A stretch of DNA of 64,000 nt from Pseudomonadota bacterium (GCA_018241125.1 JAFEEL010000013.1:62001-126000), one strand, 5' to 3'. Numbered from the stretch's first letter, positions 25,831 through 36,622 are shown. Translations and numbers: made by a program. The notes: generated by a model from the sequence alone, not told the origin.

Positions 25831-26598
25831 ATGAACCAGCGCACCGACGCGGCGAACGCGCGCGCCGGCTTCCGCTACTACGACCTGCTGGTCGGCGGCA
25901 TGGTGGGCGTGCTGCTGTGCGCCAACCTGATCGGCCCGGCCAAGACTTCGGTCATTCCGGCGAGCTGGCCGTTGATCGGCGGCCTGGTGTTCGGCACCGG
26001 CAACCTGTTTTTCCCGATCAGCTACATCTTCGACGACGTGATGACCGAGGTGTACGGCTACGCCCGCGCGCGCCGTGCGACCTGGGCCGCATTCGGCGCG
26101 CTGCTGTTCGCTTGTCTGATGTCGCAGCTGATCATCCGCATGCCGGTTGCGCCGGGTGAGCCGTTCAACAAGGTGCTGCAACCGGCGCTGGAAACCGTGT
26201 TCGGTGCGACCTGGCGGATCGCGCTGGCCTCGCTGGTGGGCTTCTGGATCGGCGATTTCGTCAATGCCTGGGTGATGGCGAAAATGAAGTTGTGGTCGGC
26301 CGGTCGTTGGCTGTGGACGCGCACGATCGGCTCGACGATCCTTGGCGAGGGCGTGGACAGCCTGACCTTCTACCCGATCGCCTTTCTGGGCGTCTGGGAA
26401 AGCCAGACGATCGTGAAAGTCATCGTCTTCAACTGGACGATGAAGGTGATCGTCGAAGTGCTGCTCACGCCGGTGACGTATGCGGTGGTCGGGTTCCTCA
26501 AGCGTCGCGAGAACGCCGACACCTATGACGCCACGACCGATTTCAATCCTTTCAGCCTGCGCGACGAGGGCGAGGTTCGCGAATATCTGCGCGGTTGA
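25831..26598 (+). CDS. yhhQ: queuosine precursor transporter, YhhQ family
   Basis: A 255-residue inner-membrane protein of the YhhQ/DUF165 (vitamin uptake-like) family, which imports precursors of queuosine such as 7-cyano- or 7-aminomethyl-7-deazaguanine. Family sequences are visible: YYDLLVGGMVGVLLCANLIGPAK, FPISYIFDDVMTEVYGYARARRATW, WIGDFVNAWVMAKMKLW, and TIGSTILGEGVDSLTFYPIAFLG, with about six hydrophobic helices. The Shine-Dalgarno AGGAGG lies five bases before the ATG at 25831. No preQ1 riboswitch is recognisable in the 124 bases upstream, and no queuosine synthesis gene is nearby. Confidence 0.93.
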   Translation: MNQRTDAANARAGFRYYDLLVGGMVGVLLCANLIGPAKTSVIPASWPLIGGLVFGTGNLFFPISYIFDDVMTEVYGYARARRATWAAFGALLFACLMSQLIIRMPVAPGEPFNKVLQPALETVFGATWRIALASLVGFWIGDFVNAWVMAKMKLWSAGRWLWTRTIGSTILGEGVDSLTFYPIAFLGVWESQTIVKVIVFNWTMKVIVEVLLTPVTYAVVGFLKRRENADTYDATTDFNPFSLRDEGEVREYLRG

Positions 26599-26757
26599 CG
26601 GCGGCGCACGCTCTGGTCGCCGCAGCGCCCGTGCGTCCATGCAAGCGCTGTCAGGTCGCGACGACCGGGTGCTGCAACGCACTCGGGCCAGGCGCGAGGC
26701 GCTCCGGGCCCGGCCCGCGCTTTCGTGGCGGCGCGCGCGGCGCCATCGAGGCGTCGA

Positions 26758-28575
26758 TCAGTGCTGGCTGGCGATCCAGCGATCCAGTTTGTCGTCCAGC
26801 ACCGCCAGCGGCAGGGCGCCGTCCTTGAGCAGCTCGGTGTGGAAGGCGCGCACGTCGAATTTCGCGCCGAGTTCGCGCGTCGCCTTGGCGCGCAGGCGGG
26901 TGATGTCCATCTGTCCGGTCTTGTAGGCCAGCGCCTGCGCCGGCATGGCGATGTAGCGTTCGACTTCGGCGGTCACGTCGGTCGGGCTCATCGCCGAGTT
27001 GGCGAGCATGTAGTCGATCGCCTGCTCGCGGCTCCAGCCCAGCGCGTGGATGCCGGTATCCACCACCAGGCGCATGGCGCGGAACTGCTCGGCCTGCAAC
27101 TGCCCGAACTTCTGGTACGGGTCGGTGTACATGCCCAGCTCGTAGCCGATGGTCTCGCAATACAGCGCGTAGCCTTCGACGTAGGCGTTGAACTGCGCGA
27201 AGCGACGGAACATCGGCAGGCCGGTCTGCTCCTGCTGGATCGAGATCTGGAAGTGGTGCCCGGGGATGGCTTCGTGCAGGAACAGATCCTCCATGTCCCA
27301 GGTCTTGCGCGAGGGCAGGTCGTAGGTGTTGACGTAGAAGATGCCCGGTCGCTTGCCGTCCATGCTCGGCGGCTGGTACTGGCCGCCGGCGGCGGACTTG
27401 GCACGGTAGGCTTCCACCGGACGGATCTCGAACGGCGCCTTGGGCAGGATCGAGAAGTCGCGGGGCACGCCCTTCATCACCTTGGCGTACACGCCGTTGT
27501 AGCCGTCCAGCAGCGCCTTTTCGCTCTTGAAGGTGAAGCGCGGATCGGTCTGCAAGTAATGTAAGAACGACTTGAGATCGCCCTTGTAACCGACCTGCAC
27601 GCGCAGGGCATCCATTTCCTTGGCGATGCGCGCCACCTCGCTCAGGCCGATCGCGTGGATCTGCTCGGGTGTCTGGTTGGTGGTGGTCTGCGTGCGCACG
27701 TCGTAGGCGTACCACGCCTTGCCGTCGGGCAGGGCGTCCATGCCGACGGTGTTGCGCGTGTGCGTCATGTAGTCGTTGGCGATGTAGTCGCGCAGGCGAC
27801 GGTAGGAGGGCATCAACTGGTCGGCGATCAGGTGCCGGTAGGCGGCGGTCAGGCGTGCCTTGTCGGCGGCGCTGAAATCCTTGGGCATGTTCTTGATCGG
27901 GTCCCAGAACTCGCTGTCCTCGGGCTTGTCCTTGATGACCGCGTCCAGTTGCGGGATCACCTTCACCATCAGCACGCGTGGCTGCACGATGCCTTCCCTC
28001 ACGCCTTCGCGCATGTTGGCGATGGCGGTGTCGTAGATCGCCGGGATCTTGCCGGCGCGCGCCAGCCAGTCGTCGTAGTCCTTGACCGTGGCGAACGGCT
28101 GCGCATTGGTGCCCGAGCCCAGCTGCACCGCCATCAACGCGAGGTTGTTGAACTGGTCGATCGGCAGCAACTCACCGCGGAAGCGCTCGCCGTCGACGGC
28201 ATCTTGCTGCTGCTCGATGAAGATCTGGTAGGACAACAACGCCTGCCCGCTCAAGCCTGCCGAGCCGATCGCCTTGGCTTTCGCCAGCCATTCCTCATTG
28301 AAACGGTTGGTAGCGTCGATGTAGTCCTTGGACAACATGTTCGGCAACTGGTCGTTGTAGCGCGGGTCACCGATGAAAGTCGCCATGAGCGGGTTGAGTT
28401 TGAGCGAAGCCTCCCAGAAGTCGGCGTACAGCTGATCCAGCTGGGCGGCCTTGGACGCAGCCGGCGCTCCGGCCTCGGGTTTGGCCGAAGGCGTGTCAGT
28501 GGCCGTCTGCGCGATGGCGGGCGTGGCCGCCAACAACGTGGCGGCAATGGCGATAACGAGGGCGGAACGGCGCAT
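26758..28575 (-). CDS. DUF885-family putative secreted metallopeptidase
   Basis: A 605-residue exported protein. The signal peptide MRRSALVIAIAATLLAATPAIA is followed by the DUF885 region, including YADFWEASLKLNPLMATFIGDPRYND, GIFYVNTYDLPSRKTWDMEDLFLHEAIPGHHFQ and FAQFNAYVEGYALYCETIGYELG. The HEAIPGHH stretch is the family's likely zinc site, and GYALYCE carries the probable further ligand. Members are presumed metallopeptidases of unknown substrate. AGGAAG lies eight bases before the ATG at 28575. The frame extends upstream through array G but without conserved sequence. Confidence 0.88.
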   Translation of the reverse strand: MRRSALVIAIAATLLAATPAIAQTATDTPSAKPEAGAPAASKAAQLDQLYADFWEASLKLNPLMATFIGDPRYNDQLPNMLSKDYIDATNRFNEEWLAKAKAIGSAGLSGQALLSYQIFIEQQQDAVDGERFRGELLPIDQFNNLALMAVQLGSGTNAQPFATVKDYDDWLARAGKIPAIYDTAIANMREGVREGIVQPRVLMVKVIPQLDAVIKDKPEDSEFWDPIKNMPKDFSAADKARLTAAYRHLIADQLMPSYRRLRDYIANDYMTHTRNTVGMDALPDGKAWYAYDVRTQTTTNQTPEQIHAIGLSEVARIAKEMDALRVQVGYKGDLKSFLHYLQTDPRFTFKSEKALLDGYNGVYAKVMKGVPRDFSILPKAPFEIRPVEAYRAKSAAGGQYQPPSMDGKRPGIFYVNTYDLPSRKTWDMEDLFLHEAIPGHHFQISIQQEQTGLPMFRRFAQFNAYVEGYALYCETIGYELGMYTDPYQKFGQLQAEQFRAMRLVVDTGIHALGWSREQAIDYMLANSAMSPTDVTAEVERYIAMPAQALAYKTGQMDITRLRAKATRELGAKFDVRAFHTELLKDGALPLAVLDDKLDRWIASQH

Positions 28576-28652
28576 GGGCAGGCTTCCTGACATGGATGGG
28601 CGTGCGTGCATGGTGACGGGTCGGCGACGCCCGCGCACCGGCCGAAGGTCAC

Positions 28653-28701
28653 GGGAAGCAGGGAGCGGAGAGCAGGGAGCGGGGAGCGGAGGCAGGGGAC
28701 A
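28653..28701. repeat. heptamer tandem array G (AGGGAGC/GGGGAGC type, 7 units)
   Basis: Seven 7-base units (GGGAAGC, AGGGAGC, GGAGAGC, AGGGAGC, GGGGAGC, GGAGGCA, GGGGACA), a mixed relative of array D, lie in the gap upstream of the DUF885 gene. Confidence 0.85.
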
Positions 28702-28779
28702 AGGGGTTCTGCTGCTTTCAGCCCGCCGGTGCGGGGGATGGATCCGCGTGACTGGCCGAGCGCGACGCATCGTTCGCTT

Positions 28780-29529
28780 TCAGCTCCTGTCTGGCTGAGG
28801 AGGATTGGGAGACAAGGGCATGCGCGTGCCTGCTGGCTCGGTTCGGGTTGCCGCAAACGGCATCGACGGCGGGGTCACCGCGCCACCGGAGATGATGAAG
28901 GTCATCGCTTGATCGACCGTCCAGTCGGTGGCAACGAGGTCTTCCACAGGTACCACCAACAGATAGCCTCCGGTCGGGTTGGGCGTGGTCGGCACGAACA
29001 CCGAGGCGAGCTGGCGGCTGGTCGCATCCTCGCGCAGGGTGCGGGTCAGGAACCCGACGGATCTCACGCCCGGATGCGGAAACTCCACCAGTACCACGCG
29101 CTGGCCGCTCCCGGAGGGTGAGGACATCATGTCCAGAAGCTGCCGTGAGCTGCCGTACACGGTCTTGGCCAGCGGAATGCGCCGGATCGCCGCCTCGAAC
29201 CACGCCAGCAAGCGCTGCCCGGCCACGCGCTGCGCCAGCAAGCCGACGGCGAGGATCAGCAGCACGGTGGCGATCACGCCGATCGCGGTCAATGCCCACG
29301 GATCGGCCAGCCAGGCCAGTGATGGCGATTGGCGCGCAAGCTCGACCAGCAGCGGGCCGATCAGCGGGCGACTGGAGTCGGACAACAGCCCGAACACGAA
29401 CTTGAATACCACGAAGGTCAACCACAGCGGCAGCAGGGTGAGCAGGCCGGTGACGAACAGGCCGCGCAGGGTCGACAGCACCGTTTCGGGCGCGGGCGTC
29501 TGCGCACCGTTGCCGACCGGTGAAGGCAT
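28780..29529 (-). CDS. DUF502-family inner-membrane protein
   Basis: A 249-residue membrane protein. The first hydrophobic segment is VLSTLRGLFVTGLLTLLPLWLTFVVFKFVFG and the second is WALTAIGVIATVLLILAVGLLAQRVAG. The DUF502 soluble part follows, with IRRIPLAKTVYGSSRQLLDMM, VVLVEFPHPGVRSVGFLT, VFVPTTPNPTGGYLLVVPVEDL and MTFIISGGAVTPP. The molecular function of this family is not known. The ATG at 29529 comes one base after the TGA of the upstream kinase (TGACATG), so the two are almost certainly translationally coupled, and a functional link with the kinase is inferred. The proline-rich C-terminal tail is unconserved. Confidence 0.88.
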   Translation of the reverse strand: MPSPVGNGAQTPAPETVLSTLRGLFVTGLLTLLPLWLTFVVFKFVFGLLSDSSRPLIGPLLVELARQSPSLAWLADPWALTAIGVIATVLLILAVGLLAQRVAGQRLLAWFEAAIRRIPLAKTVYGSSRQLLDMMSSPSGSGQRVVLVEFPHPGVRSVGFLTRTLREDATSRQLASVFVPTTPNPTGGYLLVVPVEDLVATDWTVDQAMTFIISGGAVTPPSMPFAATRTEPAGTRMPLSPNPPQPDRS

Positions 29530-29530
29530 G

Positions 29531-31627
29531 TCAGCGCTTGCCGTCGAGCACGCGCACGACGCGGAAGCCGACGTCGTCGAAGCCCTGCGTGCCGTCGTGG
29601 GCGCCGCCGTCGCGGCCGGCGATGCCCCGATCGAGCAACCACTCCGGGTGCGTGCCGCCGATGCCGCCCGCGGTCTTGGCGGCCTGCCAATCGGCGGCCG
29701 TGGCCAGCCGGTAGTGTTGGCCTTTTTGCGCGCCCAGCCATGCGGCATAGGCGTTGGCGTCATTCCAGCTCACGCACACCACGGTCTGGTCGCTGGCCAC
29801 CGCAAAGCCCGGATCGCTCCAGGTCTTGCGGCCGCCCGCTGGCGCCGGCTTGGAGCCGCTGCAGGTCGAGGCCGGCCGGCGCGTGGCGTTGACGAACTCG
29901 GCGTATTCGTGGCGGGTGATTTGCGCGCGCGCGATCGCGCTGGGCGCAGACCTGGGATTGGCCTGCGGCAGCGCTACCCAGCCGGCACCCAACGCGGCCA
30001 ACGCGGCCGAACCTGCGGTCGCGCTGGCCCCGCTGCGCCGCTGCGCCTCGGCCACGCTCTGTCGATATACCTCGCCCAGGTCGATCTGGCGGGCCAGCGA
30101 TTCGGTACGCTTGAGTGCGGCGGTGTCGTTGATCGACGACTCGGCCTGAACGCGTCGCTGGATTGCATTGGCGAGGGTGGCGCGGATCGTGCGCGCGACC
30201 GGGGCGTCGCGGCCAATAGTGGCATCGGCCAGTTGCAGGGACTTGAGGCGATCGTCGAGCACGCGCGGATCGTGGTGCTCGACGATCGCCTGCGCTTGCC
30301 GTTCGGCGAGCGCCTTGAGCACGTCCGCGGCCAGCGTGCGGGCGTCGACCGAATCGGGCGAGAGTTTCCATGCCATGCGCGTCAGGTCGATGGCGTTGTT
30401 GTCGGCCGGCGCGGTGAGGTTGCCGTGGGCGATCGCTTCGCGTGCCGCAGTCAGCACGGTGTTATCCGGCGACTGCTCGGCGGCCGCTCCCAGAGCGCTC
30501 GCCGGAACATCCGCTGCAGGCGTCGGCGTGGCGGCCGCACTGGCCGCGCGCGTGTCGGCGCGTGCGCTGGCGAGGGTCACGAAACCGGATTTGCCCGATG
30601 CCGGCGCGTTCGTGCGTTCGACCGCTCCGGTTTCTGCGCCGTGCCACGGAAGATGGTTGCGCAGCGTGTAGATCCCGCCGGCCAGCAAGGCCACCCCGCC
30701 CAGCGCGGCCAGCGCACGCGGCTGCCGCCAGACGCCGGCAGTACCCGCGTGCCGGCTGTGCTGGCGCCGCTCGATGCGCGTCGTCGCGTCGAGCATCTGC
30801 TGCGCGCTGGCGTAACGCTGGTCGGCCGACTTGGCCATCGCTTTGTCGATGAAGAACTGCCAATGGCGTTTTTGCGCCGGCAGTCGCGGGATGGGGTTCT
30901 GCGCGTGCATCAGCGCCAGCGCCAGCGCATCCGGGGCTTGGTAGGGCAGTCGCCCGGTGAGCAGCTCGTAGGCGAGCACGCCGACGCTGTACAAATCGGC
31001 GCGGCCATCCACCACGTCGCCGCGCGCCTGCTCGGGCGCCATGTAGCCCGAACTGCCGACCGCGATGCCGGCGGTGGTGATGCGACTGGTATCGCGCTTG
31101 CTCATGGCGATGCCGAAGTCGGTCAGCAACGGCCGGTCGGCGACATCGAACAGCACGTTGGCCGCTTTCACGTCGCGGTGCACGATCCCGCGCTGGTGGG
31201 CATAGCCCAGGGCCGAAAGCAGCGCGCGCAACACGCCCAGAATCGCGGCCTCGTCATTGCGCAAGTCGCGCTGCGACAGGTCGCCGTTGGCCAGGAACGG
31301 CATGATGTAGTACATGCGGCCGTCGCTGGTGCGGCCGACTTCGTAGATCGCCACGATGCACGGATGGCTGAGCTGGGCGATGGTGCGCGCCTCGTTCTCG
31401 AAGCGCTGCTTGCTCACCTCGTCCTGCAGGCCGGCGCGCTCCATGACCTTGATCGCCACCGGGCGATCCAGCGATTGCTGCGTGGCCAGAAAAACCGCGG
31501 CCATGCCGCCCTCGCCCAGGCGCTTGCTGATGCGGTAGCCGGCGATCTTCGGAAACGCCCGCTCAGCGCTCTGGGCAATCCCGTTCTGGCCGGTGGCGTC
31601 AGCGGGCGGACTGGCGGGGCGGGGCAT
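29531..31627 (-). CDS. membrane Ser/Thr protein kinase with C-terminal SUMF1-like domain (copy 1)
   Basis: A 698-residue Hanks-type kinase. The kinase domain (about residues 30-300) has the glycine loop LGEGGMAAVFLA, lysine in VAIKV, the catalytic loop HRDVKAANVLFD, DFGIAMS, APEQARGD and DLYSVGVLAYELLTG. A single membrane segment around residue 310 (LAALGGVALLAGGIYTL) places the rest in the periplasm. An alanine-rich region follows, then a helical stretch and a SUMF1/C-type-lectin-like domain (ITRHEYAEFVNATRRP, VVCVSWNDANAYAAWLGAQKGQHYRLATAADW, GFDDVGFRVV). The cysteine pair of the true formylglycine enzyme is absent near the C-terminus, so the domain probably binds rather than catalyses. It has the same layout as the neighbouring kinase, so this is a tandem duplication. 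Confidence 0.92.
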   Translation of the reverse strand: MPRPASPPADATGQNGIAQSAERAFPKIAGYRISKRLGEGGMAAVFLATQQSLDRPVAIKVMERAGLQDEVSKQRFENEARTIAQLSHPCIVAIYEVGRTSDGRMYYIMPFLANGDLSQRDLRNDEAAILGVLRALLSALGYAHQRGIVHRDVKAANVLFDVADRPLLTDFGIAMSKRDTSRITTAGIAVGSSGYMAPEQARGDVVDGRADLYSVGVLAYELLTGRLPYQAPDALALALMHAQNPIPRLPAQKRHWQFFIDKAMAKSADQRYASAQQMLDATTRIERRQHSRHAGTAGVWRQPRALAALGGVALLAGGIYTLRNHLPWHGAETGAVERTNAPASGKSGFVTLASARADTRAASAAATPTPAADVPASALGAAAEQSPDNTVLTAAREAIAHGNLTAPADNNAIDLTRMAWKLSPDSVDARTLAADVLKALAERQAQAIVEHHDPRVLDDRLKSLQLADATIGRDAPVARTIRATLANAIQRRVQAESSINDTAALKRTESLARQIDLGEVYRQSVAEAQRRSGASATAGSAALAALGAGWVALPQANPRSAPSAIARAQITRHEYAEFVNATRRPASTCSGSKPAPAGGRKTWSDPGFAVASDQTVVCVSWNDANAYAAWLGAQKGQHYRLATAADWQAAKTAGGIGGTHPEWLLDRGIAGRDGGAHDGTQGFDDVGFRVVRVLDGKR

Positions 31628-31705
31628 GGGCGTGGGACGACGCGCTGGCGATCGGGGACGATCGCAGCATACGGCAGCCTGAGCCAGCCCGGAAGCGCGT
31701 TCGCA

Positions 31706-34135
31706 TCAACGACCCTTGCCGCCCTTGCCGGGTGCGGTCAGCACTTCGACCACGCGGAATCCGACGTCGTCGAACCCGTGATCGGTGGGGCGACCGCCGT
31801 TGGCGCCCGACAACGCGCGCCACGATCGACCGGCGATCTTGTGCCGGTCGCAACCCATGCTGGCGCAATCGGCGAGCCATTCATGCACGTTGCCGTCGAG
31901 CCCGTACAGCCCCAATGGGTTGGCCGCACCGGCACGCGCCGGCGAAGTGCCACGCCCGCCGACGACGCTGCCAACGCCCTGGGCGACCGCCAACTGCCAC
32001 TCGCTGGCATAGGGCAGGCGGAAGTGGCGGTGGTAGCGCTGGCTGAGCCATTGCGTGTAGGCCACGGCATCGTTCCAGCTCACGCACACCACCGGGTGAT
32101 CGCCTGCTTGCGGGAACCCTGGCGAGCGCCAGTCGTGGTCGCTCGGTGCCGGCGCGGGAACCTCGACCGACTGGCGGCGGAAGCCAAGCAAACGGCCGTG
32201 CCGCACGACCGGCTTTTCCCGCACTTGCGTGCGCTCGGCCAGCTTGGGCGTGCCGCCACAGGCGACGCCCACGTGACTGGTTTCCTCGACGAACATCGAA
32301 TACGCGCCGAGGGTGACCGACGTGACCGCGATGGCGCTGCCCGGCGAGCCGCCTGCAGGCACTTGCAGGGCGACGAAACCCGGATCGGCTGCGCGCGGCG
32401 CCGATTTGGCTGCGGGCGCGGCCATCTGCGGCGGCGGAGTGAAGGTCTGCGCCGGTGCCCGCGCAGGCGCCGGTGCGGGAGTCGGCGCGGGGGCCGGAGC
32501 TGCAGCGGCAATCGCGTCCGGGAACCCGAGCTTGGCCGACAGCGCACGCGTGCGCGCAAAATCGGGCGATTTGGGCGCTTGGGCGGACGCGCGCGCGCGC
32601 AGGGCATCGGCGATGGCGTCACGGTGCTTTTGCCACACGCCCGAGGTCGGGCCGACGGTGGCGTCGCCCAGCGTAACGGCCTTCTGGTCCAGCTCCGATG
32701 CGCGCGCATCCTGCCGCTCGGCGATGGCGCGCACTTCGGCGGGCGTCAGTGCCTGCAACACGTTGGTCGCCAGCGTCTTGACCTCGTGGCTGCCCGGCGC
32801 CAGTTCGCCGGCGGCCAAGGTCAGGTCGACCGCGTTTTCCTTGACTGGATCGATCAGGTTGCCGCGGCGGAGTGCATCGCGCGCCCGTTGCAGGGCCAGT
32901 TCGGCGGCCTGCATGGCCGGGGTGATCGCCGGCACTGGCGAGGTCACCGGCGCTGGCGCGGGGCTCGTCGCGGTCGCTGGCGGCGGCGCTGGCGTGGCCG
33001 GCGCGGGTAGCTGGCGCGCAGGTGCAGCCGTCGATGTCGTTGCCGGCGCGGTCGGCGTGCTCGGCGCTGGCGCGGCAGCCGATCCACCCCAGGGCAAATG
33101 ATCGCGCAGGGCATACCCGCCGGCACCCAGAGCGATCAACGCCGCGGCGGCGAGCATTCCCACGCGCTTGCCGGCGCCTGGAGCGCCCGCAGGACGCGAG
33201 GCGCGCGCGAAGGTCTGGCCGCTGCGGCGCTCGATGCGTTCGAGCGCTTCGAGCATGTCCTTGGCACTGGCATATCGCTGCGCCGGATCCTTGGCCATCG
33301 CCTTGTCGACGAACGCCTGCCAGTGCTTCTTCGCCGGCGGCAGGCGCGGGATTTCCTTTTGCGCGTGCATCAGCGCCAGCGCGAAGGCGTCGGTGGACCG
33401 GAACGGCAACTGCCCGGTGAGCAGTTCGTAGGTCAGCACGCCCACGCTGTACAGGTCGGCGCGGCCATCCACCGCATCGCCGCGCGCTTGCTCGGGCGCC
33501 ATGTAGGCCGAACTGCCGACCGCGAAGCCGGCGGTGGTGATGCGCACGTCGTCGTTGCGCGACATGGCGATGCCGAAGTCCGCCAGCATCGGCCGGTTGT
33601 CGGCATCGAACAGCACGTTCTCCTGCTTCACGTCGCGATGCACGACGCCGCGCGCGTGCGCGTATTCCAGTGCCGACAGCAGCGTTCGCAAGACCTCGAG
33701 GATGCGCGCGTCGTCGTGGTCGAGGTTGCGCTGCGCGAGATCGCCGTTGGGCAGGAAGGGCATCGAGAAATAAGCGCGCCCATCGTCGGTGCGGCCGATC
33801 TCGTGGATCGCCACGATGTTGGGGTGGCTGAGCTTGGCGACCGTGCGTGCTTCGTTCTCGAAGCGCTGCATGCTGGTCTCGTCGGCCAGTGCGCCGTGCT
33901 CCATCACCTTGATGCTGACGGTGCGATCCAGCGCCACCTGCACGGCCTGATAGACCGCAGCCATGCCGCCTTGCCCGAGCTTCTTGACCACCTTGTAGCC
34001 GGGAATGCTCGGCAAGTCGTCGGCCTGCCCGGTGCTGGCCTCGGGGTTACCGGTGACATGCACCACCGTGGCGCGCGGGTCGGACGGATGCGTGGGGTTC
34101 ATGGGTGACGATCTGCGATCGAGCGGACGATCCAT
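31706..34135 (-). CDS. membrane Ser/Thr protein kinase with C-terminal SUMF1-like domain (copy 2)
   Basis: An 809-residue paralogue of the kinase at 29531. The kinase domain (about residues 45-315) shows LGQGGMAAVYQA, VSIKVMEHG, HRDVKQENVLFD, DFGIAMS and APEQARGDAVDGRADLYSVGVL. One membrane segment (MLAAAALIALGAGGYAL) is followed by a long proline-alanine linker, a helical region, and a SUMF1-like domain with VTLGAYSMFVEETSHVGVACGG, VVCVSWNDAVAYTQWLSQRYHRHFRLPYASEW, NPLGLYGLDGNVHEWLADCA and HGFDDVGFRVVEVL. This domain keeps more of the family's core (GLDGNVHEW) than copy 1 but lacks the paired C-terminal catalytic cysteines. The ATG at 34135 has GGAAGG ten bases upstream; an ATG at 34102 is the alternative. 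Confidence 0.92.
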   Translation of the reverse strand: MDRPLDRRSSPMNPTHPSDPRATVVHVTGNPEASTGQADDLPSIPGYKVVKKLGQGGMAAVYQAVQVALDRTVSIKVMEHGALADETSMQRFENEARTVAKLSHPNIVAIHEIGRTDDGRAYFSMPFLPNGDLAQRNLDHDDARILEVLRTLLSALEYAHARGVVHRDVKQENVLFDADNRPMLADFGIAMSRNDDVRITTAGFAVGSSAYMAPEQARGDAVDGRADLYSVGVLTYELLTGQLPFRSTDAFALALMHAQKEIPRLPPAKKHWQAFVDKAMAKDPAQRYASAKDMLEALERIERRSGQTFARASRPAGAPGAGKRVGMLAAAALIALGAGGYALRDHLPWGGSAAAPAPSTPTAPATTSTAAPARQLPAPATPAPPPATATSPAPAPVTSPVPAITPAMQAAELALQRARDALRRGNLIDPVKENAVDLTLAAGELAPGSHEVKTLATNVLQALTPAEVRAIAERQDARASELDQKAVTLGDATVGPTSGVWQKHRDAIADALRARASAQAPKSPDFARTRALSAKLGFPDAIAAAAPAPAPTPAPAPARAPAQTFTPPPQMAAPAAKSAPRAADPGFVALQVPAGGSPGSAIAVTSVTLGAYSMFVEETSHVGVACGGTPKLAERTQVREKPVVRHGRLLGFRRQSVEVPAPAPSDHDWRSPGFPQAGDHPVVCVSWNDAVAYTQWLSQRYHRHFRLPYASEWQLAVAQGVGSVVGGRGTSPARAGAANPLGLYGLDGNVHEWLADCASMGCDRHKIAGRSWRALSGANGGRPTDHGFDDVGFRVVEVLTAPGKGGKGR

Positions 34136-34291
34136 GGCGTAGGCGCCTTCCCCAGCATACGGCAGACGGGCCGGGGCGGAACAGCACCCGGACTGCCCGA
34201 CGAACGTCGGGGGCGGGCAGCGGTTGACTCGGGCCGCACCGACCCCGGGCGTTCGTTCAGGTTCGCCGATGCCGGACGCGACGGGTGCCGG

Positions 34292-35161
34292 TCAGAACAG
34301 CAACGAGGACATCTTGCGCCGGTAGGTGCCGATCAGGTCGGCGTCCTCGACGAGGCGAAAGGCTTCGATCAGGGCGCGCCGCGGCAAACCGTCTTCGTAG
34401 CCGCGATTTCGTCGCAGCATTTCGATGAACTGCTCCAGACCCGCGCCCGCGCGGCCCGCCAGCAGCCAGTGCGCGCCGAGCAGGTGGCGGGCCCGCAAGT
34501 CGTCCGGATTGGCGGCGATGGCCGCTTCCAGCACCGCAGTGGGCGGTGCATCCTTGATCACCGCCGCCAAAGCAAGATGCGCGCGCCCGCGCAGGGCCCG
34601 TTCGTCGGTGGCGAGGTTGGCCGGCAAGGCGTCGAGGATTTGTTCGGCCTCATGCGCCGCGCCGGTCTTGAGCAGGGCCAGCGCGAGGTCGAGCTTGAGC
34701 AAGTCCTGTGCGGGCTCGGCGGCCACGGCGGCACGCAGGCGCATCACTTCGGCGTGCGGATCGAGCGGCGCGCTGGCGACCGCTGGCGGCGGTTCGGGCG
34801 GGGCTTGCGCGGGGGCCGGTTCGATGCCGTGCTGCTTGAGGAACTGGCGAATCTGGCCTTCCGGCAAGGCGCCCTGAAAGCCGTCCACCGGCTGCCCGCC
34901 TTTCACCAGAATGACGGTGGGGATCGAGCGGATCTGGAAGGCCGCGGCCAGTTCCTGTTCCTTGTCCACGTCGATCTTGGCCAACCGGAACGCACCGTTG
35001 AACTCAGCCGCGAGCTTTTCCACGATCGGCCCGAGGGTCTTGCACGGCCCGCACCACGCCGCCCAGAAGTCGATCAATACCGGCGTGTGCACGGAAGCTT
35101 GCAGGACGTCGGCTTCGAAGTCGGCGATGGTCGGCGAAAAGACGTGGGCGGTGGCGGTCAT
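34292..35161 (-). CDS. thioredoxin-TPR fusion protein (CnoX/YbbN type)
   Basis: A 289-residue cytoplasmic protein. The thioredoxin domain (residues 1-110) has the redox motif WCGPC (Cys37, Cys40) in FWAAWCGPCKTLGPIVEKLA and the cis-proline in IRSIPTVILVKGG. A proline-rich linker (PAPAQAPPEPPPAVA) leads to tetratricopeptide-like helices (residues about 140-280; LALALLKTGAAHEAEQILDALPANLA, NPDDLRARHLLGAHWLLAGR). This is the architecture of YbbN/CnoX, a chaperedoxin that protects and hands on unfolding proteins; unlike the E. coli protein it keeps both active-site cysteines. Single gene on the minus strand. Confidence 0.9.
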   Translation of the reverse strand: MTATAHVFSPTIADFEADVLQASVHTPVLIDFWAAWCGPCKTLGPIVEKLAAEFNGAFRLAKIDVDKEQELAAAFQIRSIPTVILVKGGQPVDGFQGALPEGQIRQFLKQHGIEPAPAQAPPEPPPAVASAPLDPHAEVMRLRAAVAAEPAQDLLKLDLALALLKTGAAHEAEQILDALPANLATDERALRGRAHLALAAVIKDAPPTAVLEAAIAANPDDLRARHLLGAHWLLAGRAGAGLEQFIEMLRRNRGYEDGLPRRALIEAFRLVEDADLIGTYRRKMSSLLF

Positions 35162-35230
35162 GGGTATTGCGGGCAGGTGGGAACGCGGTGGATATGTGGC
35201 TGCAACGGCGGCAATGCAAGCGCGGGCGAA

Positions 35231-36622
<1,392 letters not shown>

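Noticed and set aside
29531-30000. True formylglycine-generating enzyme activity for the kinase C-terminal domains
   Set aside because: The paired cysteines needed for catalysis near the C-terminus of the enzyme are absent in both copies, and no sulfatase is nearby.
28979-33010. A 1343-codon ORF on the plus strand opposite the kinases
   Set aside because: It is a shadow of the minus-strand kinase genes. Its translation has no domain, is rich in Arg, Gly and His, and follows the high third-position GC of the real genes.
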